Assembly: GCF_013394855.1 (NCBI RefSeq)
Contig: NZ_JABMLK010000001.1
Span: 806,001-870,000 of the forward strand
Direction of reading: 5' to 3'
Source of the DNA: Limnobaculum xujianqingii
GTDB taxonomy: Bacteria > Pseudomonadota > Gammaproteobacteria > Enterobacterales > Enterobacteriaceae
DNA: 64,000 bases
The translations under genes were made by a program, and so were the position numbers. Within the stretch, counting starts at the first letter, position 1. Each line of letters starts with the position of its first letter. Below the pieces are notes generated by a model. The model saw only the letters and a program-made list of their open reading frames with translations. It was not told the origin of the DNA and ran no database searches. Positions 52,036 through 60,747 of the stretch are shown here, piece after piece.

Positions 52036-52878
52036 TTAGCATTCCGCCTGGTATTCCTTCGTGGTTCCATCACCACCAGTCGCTGGCGGGCGATGGCTAT
52101 AATGGCGCGCATCTTCCTCAGTCAATTTCTTCTTCAACTCGGTGAAATCAGAACGCAATGTATCCACTTCAGTCTTAAGTTTTGAATTTTCCTGCTCATT
52201 GCTGAGTTTATTCACCTGGTCAATCAAACTGGCCTGGCTTTTCGCAACTTCTTCAACCGCTGAGCGAACCTCTGCATTTTCTTGGCTAAATTTCTGCTGA
52301 CTGCCCTTCATTAATTCAGTCACACGGGAAAACCATGACTTACCTGATTCAGGTTCACTCGGTGCCTGAACAGCTTCAAATTCCATTGTTGACTCAATAG
52401 ACTCAGTGAAAAAACAGGCTTGATCGTGCTTACGTGAGGCCAGTGGATTTACTGCACTGTTAGCACAGAATTGCATCATTTCAGTACCTAAACTGGCAGG
52501 GTTATCCGTGCAGGCTAATCCCATTAAATAGGCTTTACCGGTATCAGCAAAAGAAGGGTGAATTTCTACACTGTGATAAATTTTCTGGCGTTTCTCTTTC
52601 AGTGCCACCAGATCGTCAGTGGCATCGACTTTTGCAAACAGAGCACGGCGACCTGATAACGGGCCATCCGCAATATCATCAGCTTTAAGCTCAATCACAT
52701 CACCATAGGCTTTAAAATCACCACTTGGAGACCAAATAAAATGCTCTAAGTTAATGCGGGCGCCGTACAGCTCAGGGTTATAAGTTTCAGCCATCTGATC
52801 GATATGTTGACGTTCCAACGTACGGCCATCACAAGTAGCCCCCTCAACAGCAACGCGGAAAAATTTGGATACAGGCAT
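52036..52878 (-). CDS. capsid scaffold and maturation protease O
   Basis: A 280-residue P2 gpO: N-terminal serine protease and C-terminal scaffold. SKFFRVAVEGATCDGRTLER at the start and GLACTDNPASLGTEMMQFCA are typical. Its coiled-coil scaffold spans about 190-260. First gene of the O operon, divergent from P. Confidence 0.92.
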   Translation of the reverse strand: MPVSKFFRVAVEGATCDGRTLERQHIDQMAETYNPELYGARINLEHFIWSPSGDFKAYGDVIELKADDIADGPLSGRRALFAKVDATDDLVALKEKRQKIYHSVEIHPSFADTGKAYLMGLACTDNPASLGTEMMQFCANSAVNPLASRKHDQACFFTESIESTMEFEAVQAPSEPESGKSWFSRVTELMKGSQQKFSQENAEVRSAVEEVAKSQASLIDQVNKLSNEQENSKLKTEVDTLRSDFTELKKKLTEEDARHYSHRPPATGGDGTTKEYQAEC

Positions 52879-52967
52879 TGTGTCAATCTCCGAATGTGTA
52901 AACCCGATTCATATAAAAAGTGATCACATCATTCCCCCTGTAAGCGTCCGGCGCAAAACCTTCGAAT

Positions 52968-52985
52968 TGTCGTGCCCTTGCGACA
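52968..52985. promoter_or_regulatory. Ogr binding site between O and P
   Basis: TGT-N12-ACA with extended symmetry (TTGTCG...CGACAA). The centre is 55 nt from the P start and 98 nt from the O start. No second match is seen in this gap, so one site may serve both operons. Confidence 0.75.
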
Positions 52986-53008
52986 ACTGAAACAGATATA
53001 TCAACACC

Positions 53009-53018
53009 CGCGCGCGCG
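53009..53018. repeat. (CG)5 tract at the P promoter
   Basis: Ten bases of CG alternation between the Ogr site and the P start codon, 13 nt before that ATG. Third such tract beside an Ogr site. Confidence 0.7.
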
Positions 53019-53031
53019 ATAGCCTGACGCC

Positions 53032-54750
53032 ATGAATACAAACACACCTGACATTCGTTCAGAAGCAAAGAGCCTTTACTGGCGGGCGTTTAGCATTTCT
53101 CAGATTGCCAATGCAGTCGGAGTCAGTATTAACACGCTCTACAGTTGGCGGCGCCGTGATAAATGGGATGAAGCAACCGTTAAACAGCGGGTGTGTGAGC
53201 GTACTCACGTCCAGTATTTGAGGTTGATCGAGAAGGAAAACCCCACGCCACACGACTTTAAGCGGATCGATCTGTTAGGCCGACAGTTAGATCGATTCTT
53301 CAGGCATGAGCATAAGGACGAAGAGAAAGAGAAGAAGAAAAAAACTATTAAAAACCACTTCACACCGGAGCAAATAGAACAGCTACGAAAAATACTGTAT
53401 GAATCCTGGTATGAGCATCAAAGGCGCTGGTATAAACAGCGGAGCCGCCGTAACCGCTTTATTCTGAAATCACGTCAGATAGGTGGTACGCGCTATGTTG
53501 CACAAGAAAAACTACTGCGGGCGCTGGAAGATGGCGTTAATCAGATATTTCTATCAGCCAGTCGGGCGCAAGCGTTCCAGTTTAAACGCTTCATTCAGGC
53601 AGCGGCTAAACTGGTCGGCGTCGAACTGGTTGGCGGTGATACCATCGAACTGTCAAACGGTGCGATACTGTACTTTCTTGGCACATCAGCAGCGCACGCG
53701 CAGAGCTACACCGGCGATCTGAACTTTGACGAAGTGTTCTGGGTAAGCAATTTTCTGAATGTCCGTAGAGTTGCCGCGGGTATGGCATCACACAGTCACT
53801 TAACCCGTACTTATCTATCAACCTGCTCCAGTGAAGAGCATGAGGCATTTAAATTCTGGTCAGGCGATCTATTCAATGAAGAGAGGCCGAAAGCTGAACA
53901 GATTGAAATTGATACCAGTCATAAGGCACTTAAAAACGGTAAACTCTGTGGTGACAATGTCTGGCGGCAGATTGTCACGATTGAAGATGCGATCAAGCTT
54001 GGTTTCGACAAAATCAGTATTGAGCAGATACAGTTTGAAAACTCTCCGGATGACTATGGCAATCTTTACATGTGTCAATTCTCTTCATCCAAAAAGCGGG
54101 TATTTGACTATAACGCACTGATAAATTGCGGCGTTGATGGCTATAACGATGATGTCTGGCCGGACTGGCGCCCATTCTCTCCTCGTCCATTGGGTAATCG
54201 CCCTGTCTGGGTAAGTTATGATCCTAATGGCAGCAGCGGGAAAGGTGACAGCGGTGGCTTAGTCGTTATTGCACCGCCTTCCGTTCCTGGCGGTAAATTC
54301 CGCACGGTAGAACGCATTCAACTTCGAGGAATGGAGTTTGAGGCACAGGCCAAAGTGATAGAGGAAGTAACAGAACGTTATAACGTGCAGCATATTGCTA
54401 TCGACGGTACAGGGATTGGTGCAGCGGTATATCAGATAGTTATCAAGTTTTTCCCTACTGCGGTTATGTACAACTACAACCCTACATTAAAACGAGCAAT
54501 GGTACTCAAAATGTTGATGACCATTCGAGCCGGTCGCTGGGAATACGATGCAGGCATGATGAATCTGGCTCAATCTTTTATGACTGTTCGAAAAATTGTT
54601 ACACCTGGCGGCATTACCACTTATGAGTCTGATCGCAGTCGCGGCAGCAACCACGGAGATCTAGCCTGGGCTACAATGCAATGCATTTATAACGAGCCTA
54701 TTGGCGTTGAGATCACAGATACAAGCAATAGTTTTGTTGAGGAGTTCTAA
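53032..54750 (+). CDS. terminase ATPase subunit P
   Basis: A 572-residue P2 gpP packaging ATPase. An N-terminal helix-turn-helix (ISQIANAVGVSINTLYSWRRR, residues about 22-42) is followed by a P-loop region (LKSRQIGGTRYVAQE) and Walker B LNFDEVFW. The C-terminal nuclease-like domain includes VWVSYDPNGSSGKGDSGGLV. It is transcribed with Q, divergent from O. Confidence 0.93.
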   Translation: MNTNTPDIRSEAKSLYWRAFSISQIANAVGVSINTLYSWRRRDKWDEATVKQRVCERTHVQYLRLIEKENPTPHDFKRIDLLGRQLDRFFRHEHKDEEKEKKKKTIKNHFTPEQIEQLRKILYESWYEHQRRWYKQRSRRNRFILKSRQIGGTRYVAQEKLLRALEDGVNQIFLSASRAQAFQFKRFIQAAAKLVGVELVGGDTIELSNGAILYFLGTSAAHAQSYTGDLNFDEVFWVSNFLNVRRVAAGMASHSHLTRTYLSTCSSEEHEAFKFWSGDLFNEERPKAEQIEIDTSHKALKNGKLCGDNVWRQIVTIEDAIKLGFDKISIEQIQFENSPDDYGNLYMCQFSSSKKRVFDYNALINCGVDGYNDDVWPDWRPFSPRPLGNRPVWVSYDPNGSSGKGDSGGLVVIAPPSVPGGKFRTVERIQLRGMEFEAQAKVIEEVTERYNVQHIAIDGTGIGAAVYQIVIKFFPTAVMYNYNPTLKRAMVLKMLMTIRAGRWEYDAGMMNLAQSFMTVRKIVTPGGITTYESDRSRGSNHGDLAWATMQCIYNEPIGVEITDTSNSFVEEF

Positions 54751-54752
54751 TA

Positions 54753-55799
54753 GTGAGCCGCAAACATAGACGGGCAACGAAAGCACAGACCGGACAACCA
54801 GAAAACATGAAGACTGAACCGCTGGAAAGTGTTGAAACCTTCAGCTTTGACAGTCCTGTTTCGGTTAACAGAATGAGCGATCTTAATGACTGCTTTGAGT
54901 GCTCTAACAATGGCCGGTGGTATGAACCGCCAATCAGCCCTTATAGTCTGGCTAAAATGCTGGATTCTGCTGCTTATCATTCATCACCATTGTTTTTTAA
55001 GCGCAATGTGATCCTGTCTTGCTACATTCCACACCCATTACTATCCCGACAAGATATGAGCGCCTGGATCCTTGATTACTTGATATTTGGTAATAACTAT
55101 ATGGAAGTCAGGCGCAATCGACTCGGTGATCCTATCGAATTGAAACATAGTCTGGCTAAATATACCCGTAGAGGTGTCGATCCCGATCAGTATTGGTTTG
55201 TTACTCACCATGTACAAGATTTTCCTTTTGAACCAGGCAATATTTGCCAGATCAAAAACCCCAGTATTCATCAGGAAATCTATGGTACACCTGAATATAT
55301 TGCCTCATTGCACAGCGTCAGCCTCAACGGTGAGGCCACCATATTTAGACGTAATTATTACATCAATGGCAGTCATGCCGGTGTCATCGTCTATTTAACA
55401 GACCCCGTAGCTAACAATGCTGATGTTGAAAAACTGAAGCGGTCATTAAAGGATGCCCGCGGGAATGGCGCCTTTAAAAACTTATTTGTCTATGCCGCAG
55501 GTGGTAAAAAGGACGGTTTGCAAATACTTCCCTTCAGCCAGATTGCCGCAAAGGATGAATTCACCGGTATCAAAGATGCAACCCGCGATGATATGTTGGC
55601 AATCCACCGTGTTCCACCTCAATTAATGGGCGTTATGCCGGGTAATGTTGGTGGCTTCGGTGATGTTGAGAAAGCCGCTCAAGTGTTTGCGGTCAATGAG
55701 TTACTACCAATACAGGAAACACTGAAAGAGTTAAATGACTGGTTAGGGATCGAAGTTATCCGATTCAAAGAATATTCACTAACAAAGCCTACAGCCTAA
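54753..55799 (+). CDS. portal protein Q
   Basis: A 348-residue P2 gpQ-type portal. It starts with GTG after GAGG and two bases beyond the P stop. SPLFFKRNVILSCYIPHPLL and PGNVGGFGDVEKAAQVFAVN are diagnostic. Last gene before the cos region. Confidence 0.92.
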   Translation: MSRKHRRATKAQTGQPENMKTEPLESVETFSFDSPVSVNRMSDLNDCFECSNNGRWYEPPISPYSLAKMLDSAAYHSSPLFFKRNVILSCYIPHPLLSRQDMSAWILDYLIFGNNYMEVRRNRLGDPIELKHSLAKYTRRGVDPDQYWFVTHHVQDFPFEPGNICQIKNPSIHQEIYGTPEYIASLHSVSLNGEATIFRRNYYINGSHAGVIVYLTDPVANNADVEKLKRSLKDARGNGAFKNLFVYAAGGKKDGLQILPFSQIAAKDEFTGIKDATRDDMLAIHRVPPQLMGVMPGNVGGFGDVEKAAQVFAVNELLPIQETLKELNDWLGIEVIRFKEYSLTKPTA

Positions 55800-55817
55800 T
55801 CAATATACTCCCTACTG

Positions 55818-55838
55818 AAGCCGCCCTGCGCGGCTTTT
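55818..55838 (+). terminator. terminator after Q
   Basis: AAGCCGC and GCGGCTT form a 7-bp stem followed by TTTTGTCTT. It ends the P-Q transcript. Confidence 0.8.
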
Positions 55839-56004
55839 GTCTTATTTATTTTCAAATCAATTTACAGCGCATCAGCGCGACGCTGAGCAATGCGTCAACA
55901 TAATCACACAAGATATAACATTATCAGTTACGCATCCCAAAAGGCCGTAAAAGTGGGTTATTTCTCACATTTGGCATATTCAATCTTTCGTGCCTCTGCG
56001 CGCG

Positions 56005-56023
56005 CTGGTTCCCCCGCCTCGCC
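56005..56023 (-). other. cos packaging site
   Basis: On the minus strand this reads GGCGAGGCGGGGGAACCAG, differing from the 19-base P2 cohesive end (GGCGAGGCGGGGAAAGCAC) at a few positions. The place, between Q and the early/accessory end, is where P2 cos lies. The whole gap 55800-56239 (440 nt) otherwise holds the Q terminator, an imperfect hairpin near 55867-55894 and an AT-rich leader. P2 sequence quoted from memory. Confidence 0.8.
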
Positions 56024-56239
56024 CGCACGCAAAAGTCATCGTTTTTTGTGCAGTTGTGCAAGCCAAGCAAGTCCTCGCCCTATCTGGGCTTGAAAATGAA
56101 TTGGGACTTAAAAAAATTGTGCGGAATAATGCAAATTTGTATACCTAAAATCGATACGCTAATAACTTGTTTTTACGGGTAAATATAATTATGTTTTAAC
56201 AATTAGTGTACTGTTGTCATTAACGTTCTGGAGAGTGAT

Positions 56240-57010
56240 ATGTCAGGTAAGAAAGGGATTGATTTATGGTTAGAAAGGCTAAGTTATATTGCTCAAATTG
56301 GATTATTGATTGGTGCTGCTTTTACAATCAACTATACAGTTATACCTCTCTATCAATTAGCATCATTGCAAGAGTCCATAGCTATTAAAGAGGTTGAATT
56401 TAAAGAGAAAATAAAAGAGATACAACTAAAGCAAATCCAATTAGACCAAATGGAAGTTAAGGCGAATAATTTTTACAAAGTTATTCGTAAAGACTATATC
56501 AACAAATATATTACAATATTTCACGTTCAATGTGACCCCATCAGATCAATGTTACTTAATAATAACTCTGATAAAAAATCTACTGAAGAACGTGCTATAG
56601 AAGCTATCAGTGTTGATATTAATACTTGTGTTAATGATGAAAAATTCATGAAGGAGATGTCTGATTATTTCACAGAAAAAGATTTTTCTTTATTCAAAGA
56701 GAAAATCACACAAATATCACAACAGGTTGAAAAGAAAAGACAAGAAACACTAAATAATATTAAAACTTACAGAAAAAGAGCCACTATTGACCCCTCAATT
56801 CTCCCAAAAGAAAAAGATTATTCAAAAGATTCGTTTGTGGAAAATTTAGACCGTCTGATGATATCGGTAGGTGTTGACCCTGATTCATTAATAGATGAGA
56901 AATACATAATGGACTCACGTATCAATGACGGGCTATGGGAAGAAGTAAAAAAATACGCTGATGATGTGTACGCCGATTACAGTGAACTAAGAGATATTAA
57001 TTGGATGTAA
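56240..57010 (+). CDS. membrane-anchored coiled-coil protein (accessory, unknown)
   Basis: A 256-residue AT-rich gene with TGGAGAG before the ATG. The protein has one N-terminal membrane helix (about 15-38), a coiled coil (about 43-75), and a charged helical domain with two Cys near 96 and 132. No family recognised. It sits between cos and A, where P2 carries tin and old. There is no Ogr site upstream; TATAAT at 56184 could serve lysogenic expression. A phage-exclusion role is plausible but only inferred. Confidence 0.6.
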   Translation: MSGKKGIDLWLERLSYIAQIGLLIGAAFTINYTVIPLYQLASLQESIAIKEVEFKEKIKEIQLKQIQLDQMEVKANNFYKVIRKDYINKYITIFHVQCDPIRSMLLNNNSDKKSTEERAIEAISVDINTCVNDEKFMKEMSDYFTEKDFSLFKEKITQISQQVEKKRQETLNNIKTYRKRATIDPSILPKEKDYSKDSFVENLDRLMISVGVDPDSLIDEKYIMDSRINDGLWEEVKKYADDVYADYSELRDINWM

Positions 57011-57020
57011 CTATAAGGTC

Positions 57021-57049
57021 TATTACGGCCTAATACATAGGCCGTAATA
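57021..57049. terminator. bidirectional terminator between accessory gene and methylase
   Basis: TATTACGGCCTA and TAGGCCGTAATA form a perfect 12-bp stem with a five-base loop between converging genes. T tracts are weak. Confidence 0.65.
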
Positions 57050-57060
57050 TCAGATTAATT

Positions 57061-57750
57061 TCAATATTCATCATAATTTGACAACGCAGCCATAATTGCT
57101 AACTGCTCATCTGGTGGTAATGCCTTATAGTTTCTCGCCCACCGCTCAGCCTTCCGCTTTATTCTTTGTCTATCTATATAATTCTTTCCAGCAAATTGAT
57201 GCGAATAAACAGCACCCTCACTGAAATTCATCCATAATTTTTCCGTCCTAACCCCACCGCGCGTCATTGACTGGTATTCATGTGTCCGCCATCCTGGTAA
57301 TAAATCGTCGTACATTCTTGAAGGGTAACCAGATAAGATAATATTTACGTTATCCGGCAATAAACGCAGGATTTTCAGCAAATCAACATGATCTTTTTCT
57401 GTATATTCATGACGATAACGGGCGCGACTGGTTCTGGTACAGGGCAAATAGGGCGGATCACAATAAAGCTGAACACGTCCAGCCGTTGAAAAATCAAAAT
57501 ATCTTAGATAATTAACTGCATCAGCCTGAATAAGTTCAACGCGGGAAGCTTCTTTATTATGTATGGTCTCAAAGTATCCTAATGCATGCTCATCAATATC
57601 TACTCCAATATTACGCAGTGCAGGCGGCTTATTCAGCATTACCGCCCCACCGCCTAAATGAGTTTCAATATAAGTATCATGTGGCGCCATTCGACTGATG
57701 ATCGCCTGATATGAACCTGACGCAGCTTTGCTTCCCAAATAACCTGCCAT
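57061..57750 (-). CDS. DNA adenine methyltransferase (D12-like)
   Basis: A 229-residue adenine N6-methyltransferase. The N-terminal YLGSKAASGSYQAIISRMAP and HLGGGAVML form the SAM-binding region, and the catalytic DPPY is in YCDPPYLP at about 97-104. It is compact, with no separate target-recognition domain visible. It may protect phage DNA from host restriction. It lies downstream of A, facing the accessory gene. Confidence 0.85.
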   Translation of the reverse strand: MAGYLGSKAASGSYQAIISRMAPHDTYIETHLGGGAVMLNKPPALRNIGVDIDEHALGYFETIHNKEASRVELIQADAVNYLRYFDFSTAGRVQLYCDPPYLPCTRTSRARYRHEYTEKDHVDLLKILRLLPDNVNIILSGYPSRMYDDLLPGWRTHEYQSMTRGGVRTEKLWMNFSEGAVYSHQFAGKNYIDRQRIKRKAERWARNYKALPPDEQLAIMAALSNYDEY

Positions 57751-57785
57751 AATATTACCTCTGACTATGATTCAACTTTGGTACC

Positions 57786-57817
57786 ACATAGCCATAAACG
57801 GCTATGTCTTCCTGAAT
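57786..57817. repeat. hairpin and 24-bp direct repeat, copy 2
   Basis: ACATAGCC (57786-57793) and GGCTATGT (57800-57807) form a perfect hairpin. The stretch 57794-57817 is identical to 40779-40802. It lies in the 114-nt gap between A and the methylase and could end the A transcript. Confidence 0.65.
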
Positions 57818-57864
57818 GGCCAGAATAGACATAAATGACTGTTCTTCAGCACAGCCACCTATAT

Positions 57865-60375
57865 CTATGCGGTACCCACTCTCAATCTACTAATTCGATC
57901 CATCAATGCAGCCCCCCGTGCCCGCGGTTCCTGCTGGCCCGCATATATACAACCATCACTCCGCGCACGGTAATACCGGCCATCAATATCCACTTTATGA
58001 CCGGCTGCCAGCCGTCTGACTTCATGTTGGGATAATTGCCAACCTAATGACTGAGCAAACTCTTCAATTTTCACCCTCAGTTCCGCAGCCTGTTGGCTAA
58101 ACGCCAGGTTACAAGCCTCTTTATTACGTGGAGTTGAAGACGAACAGATGATTTTTTGTTGGTCTGGCGGCTGATTTCTCACCCTTCGGAGTAATGCGCG
58201 CCGCTCCTTATCGCTCATTTCATCGAAATCAACAGCTGACACAGTCATTTCTGACTCTGATGTGCTGTCAATTTGTTCTACTGGCAGCTCTTTTTTGATT
58301 ATTTTTTGGTCGCCCGTAGAGTTATTGACAGAACTCCAAGGGCCGCGTTGCGGCGGTAAAGGGCCAAGAGCCTCCAATGCTTCAGCGCTTTGCGCTTCAC
58401 GCTTCTTCGTTTGTTTCGCTCGGATCTTCCACTTGGTTGTGCGGGTACAGATACGTGAGGTAATACCAAGGCGCGGTGAAAATACACCGTAAATCTTTTC
58501 CGATGTTTCGCCGTAAGTGTTTAATTCTTCCGATTCTTCATATGCAAGCCGCACTGTGTAACGATCCCGTGGAATTAACACGCCGCCTTGTTTTTCAATA
58601 TAAGAAGCGAAACAGCCAACATCAGCGGCAGCCAGAACAGCATCCATATCTGAATCACTGAGCAGTTTTTTACCTGGCCTGAATATTCCCGCCTCTTTTT
58701 GAATGGCAACAAGCTGATTATTAAGTTTTCTCAACTCACGCCAGACCGTGACGGGTGGTTGGCCGAATGGTTGAAACTGGCGGATATTATGCTGTGACGC
58801 CCATGCCATAGCATACTTGGCGGTATCTTTTAGCGGCTTTCCTGTTTCTGTGTCCAGCTCACCGTCCAGCGCATAGCCATCAATATTTTTTGAAATATAT
58901 TTAGCCACATACGCGGTAGCCGACCCCTTAGTAGGATCCAGTTTTTTAGACTTAAAGCGGGCACCGGTGCGGCGGCCTAATTCCTGCCGATCTTCAGCAA
59001 TAAAGTAATCACGCAGGATTTTAACGGTTTCTTTTAGTTGCTCTGGAGGCATGAACAGCAATACATGCCAATGCGGCGTCCCGTCATGATGTGGTTCCGC
59101 CACTCTAAAACCATACGGCCGTAGCCCCTGACGTTTAAGAGCAGAAGTCGCTCTGCCCCATGTCAGACATAAATAGCGTTGCCCCTGCCTTGTTGAGGTG
59201 TGGTTCCATTTTGGATTGTGGTGACCGCTCTGAATATTGCTGTGGTATTTGGATGGACATGTGATCGTTAAAAAAACGCCTATATCCCCACGGGATTGGG
59301 CGATCAGTTCTACACCTGCCATTCTGTTCATTAATTCATGACGGCGTATAGCGCGATTACTCACGCTGGCGTTGACCATATCCTCAAGGCTGACCACATT
59401 ATCATCATCGTCAACCAGTTCATGTGACTGATAAAAGCTACGATTCTTGCGGCGCTGCTCCTGCCATTGACTCAGGGCGTCAAAACTAACATAAGCCATC
59501 CGTTTCTTATGAATAACTCCGGCAGCTCTAAACTGATTTTCTCGCCACTCACAGCGTAAACGCCAAAGCTTTCGCCCCCACCAGTCAGGGTTAGTAATTC
59601 GCAATATTGAGGAATAACAGAGGCGGCGATCAAACGCTGAATTTAATGATCCCCACTCTGGCGGAGTGACCCGCAAAGCAAACATTTCCGTGCCTAAATG
59701 CTGATAAATCCATAACAGATCGTCGTCTGGCATTTCTGACGGTCTGGTTTCCATTGCTGAGCATTCGGTTTCAAACATTTCCCCTAATCGCCCTGCTATC
59801 TCATACGCAGCGGCAATGACCTCTTTTTTGCTGAATTCAGCAAGATGCGGCCAACGGCGGAAATAATACGCAGCAAGTTCAGAAGAGTGACCGCTGTTGA
59901 CGGACTGCTGGCGGCGAACTCGATCAAGGCGCAGCAATGCTTTCTTCACGGTTCCCATGATGAAAGCATTGACGTGTTTTTGATCTCGGTTATCACGCAA
60001 CCAGTTTATTTTTGGCAACAGAGCCTGCCGGATAAAAAATGGTTGTTCATTGAAGTGCTGCTGAATACCTTCCAAAGTTTCAGGCCAGCGCTCCATCTGA
60101 TTATGATGAGCGGTCTTCTCTTCCAGCGCTTGTCGCTTGATTCTGTCTATCGCTGCCAGCCCTAAAGGCTGGTAATTCTTATTCAGTTTTTCAAGGTGTC
60201 GAGCTACTAAAGGACTGACACCTGTAACTTCAGGCGTCTTTATTTCATCATCTGCTGCTAAATCTACGACTTTACGTGGTTGATTCCACTGATATACATA
60301 CCTGGTATTGTCAACAATACCAGGGTACGGAGCTGGCTCAGATGGGGCATAACGACCGCGAGAATCAATAGCCAT
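57865..60375 (-). CDS. replication initiator A (rolling-circle endonuclease)
   Basis: An 836-residue P2 gpA-type HUH endonuclease that nicks the origin and starts rolling-circle replication. The HUH motif is PHWHVLLF (His435, His437), and two tyrosines one helical turn apart are Tyr489 and Tyr493 in AYVAKYISKN. The start MAIDSRGRYAPS at 60375 lies just after the previous stop; longer in-frame starts overlap that gene. The nick site in P2 lies inside A and was not located here. Confidence 0.9.
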   Translation of the reverse strand: MAIDSRGRYAPSEPAPYPGIVDNTRYVYQWNQPRKVVDLAADDEIKTPEVTGVSPLVARHLEKLNKNYQPLGLAAIDRIKRQALEEKTAHHNQMERWPETLEGIQQHFNEQPFFIRQALLPKINWLRDNRDQKHVNAFIMGTVKKALLRLDRVRRQQSVNSGHSSELAAYYFRRWPHLAEFSKKEVIAAAYEIAGRLGEMFETECSAMETRPSEMPDDDLLWIYQHLGTEMFALRVTPPEWGSLNSAFDRRLCYSSILRITNPDWWGRKLWRLRCEWRENQFRAAGVIHKKRMAYVSFDALSQWQEQRRKNRSFYQSHELVDDDDNVVSLEDMVNASVSNRAIRRHELMNRMAGVELIAQSRGDIGVFLTITCPSKYHSNIQSGHHNPKWNHTSTRQGQRYLCLTWGRATSALKRQGLRPYGFRVAEPHHDGTPHWHVLLFMPPEQLKETVKILRDYFIAEDRQELGRRTGARFKSKKLDPTKGSATAYVAKYISKNIDGYALDGELDTETGKPLKDTAKYAMAWASQHNIRQFQPFGQPPVTVWRELRKLNNQLVAIQKEAGIFRPGKKLLSDSDMDAVLAAADVGCFASYIEKQGGVLIPRDRYTVRLAYEESEELNTYGETSEKIYGVFSPRLGITSRICTRTTKWKIRAKQTKKREAQSAEALEALGPLPPQRGPWSSVNNSTGDQKIIKKELPVEQIDSTSESEMTVSAVDFDEMSDKERRALLRRVRNQPPDQQKIICSSSTPRNKEACNLAFSQQAAELRVKIEEFAQSLGWQLSQHEVRRLAAGHKVDIDGRYYRARSDGCIYAGQQEPRARGAALMDRISRLRVGTA

Positions 60376-60385
60376 TACATATATC

Positions 60386-60745
60386 TCAGAATGGGAGTTC
60401 ATCATCAAAAGAATCTGATGAATCCAGCATTTGAGTACAGATCTCATGACGGATACTTAACATTACATAACCTGCCGCCCATTTCGACAAATCAGTAATA
60501 TGAGTAATTTGCACCGTAATCTCTTCGCCGCTAAATCCTTGCTTCACATCGATCCACGGGAAACTTCCGTACTCACGCAAAGTCAGTAAGTCACCCACTC
60601 GATAATCTCGGTCAGCGCGGCGAAACTCCGCGCTTTTCTCTCCCATAGCTACCGCATGAAAATATTCTGAATTAATCTTCAGCGCGTGTGTTACTGGTTC
60701 CCTTTCTTTCGGTGCTGCACATGATTTATTTTTCGAATTTTTCAT
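60386..60745 (-). CDS. DUF3850 (ASCH/PUA-like) protein
   Basis: A 119-residue protein with the DUF3850 domain (HALKINSEYFHAVAMGEKSA, FRRADRDYRVGDLLTLREY), a PUA/ASCH-like fold thought to bind RNA or modified nucleotides. Common in phage early regions; role unknown. It precedes A by about 10 nt. Confidence 0.8.
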   Translation of the reverse strand: MKNSKNKSCAAPKEREPVTHALKINSEYFHAVAMGEKSAEFRRADRDYRVGDLLTLREYGSFPWIDVKQGFSGEEITVQITHITDLSKWAAGYVMLSIRHEICTQMLDSSDSFDDELPF

Positions 60746-60747
60746 TT

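Noticed and set aside
55890..56093. 67-residue open frame over the cos region
   Set aside because: It overlaps the cos site, has a low-complexity Arg/Ser/Pro composition and no ribosome site.
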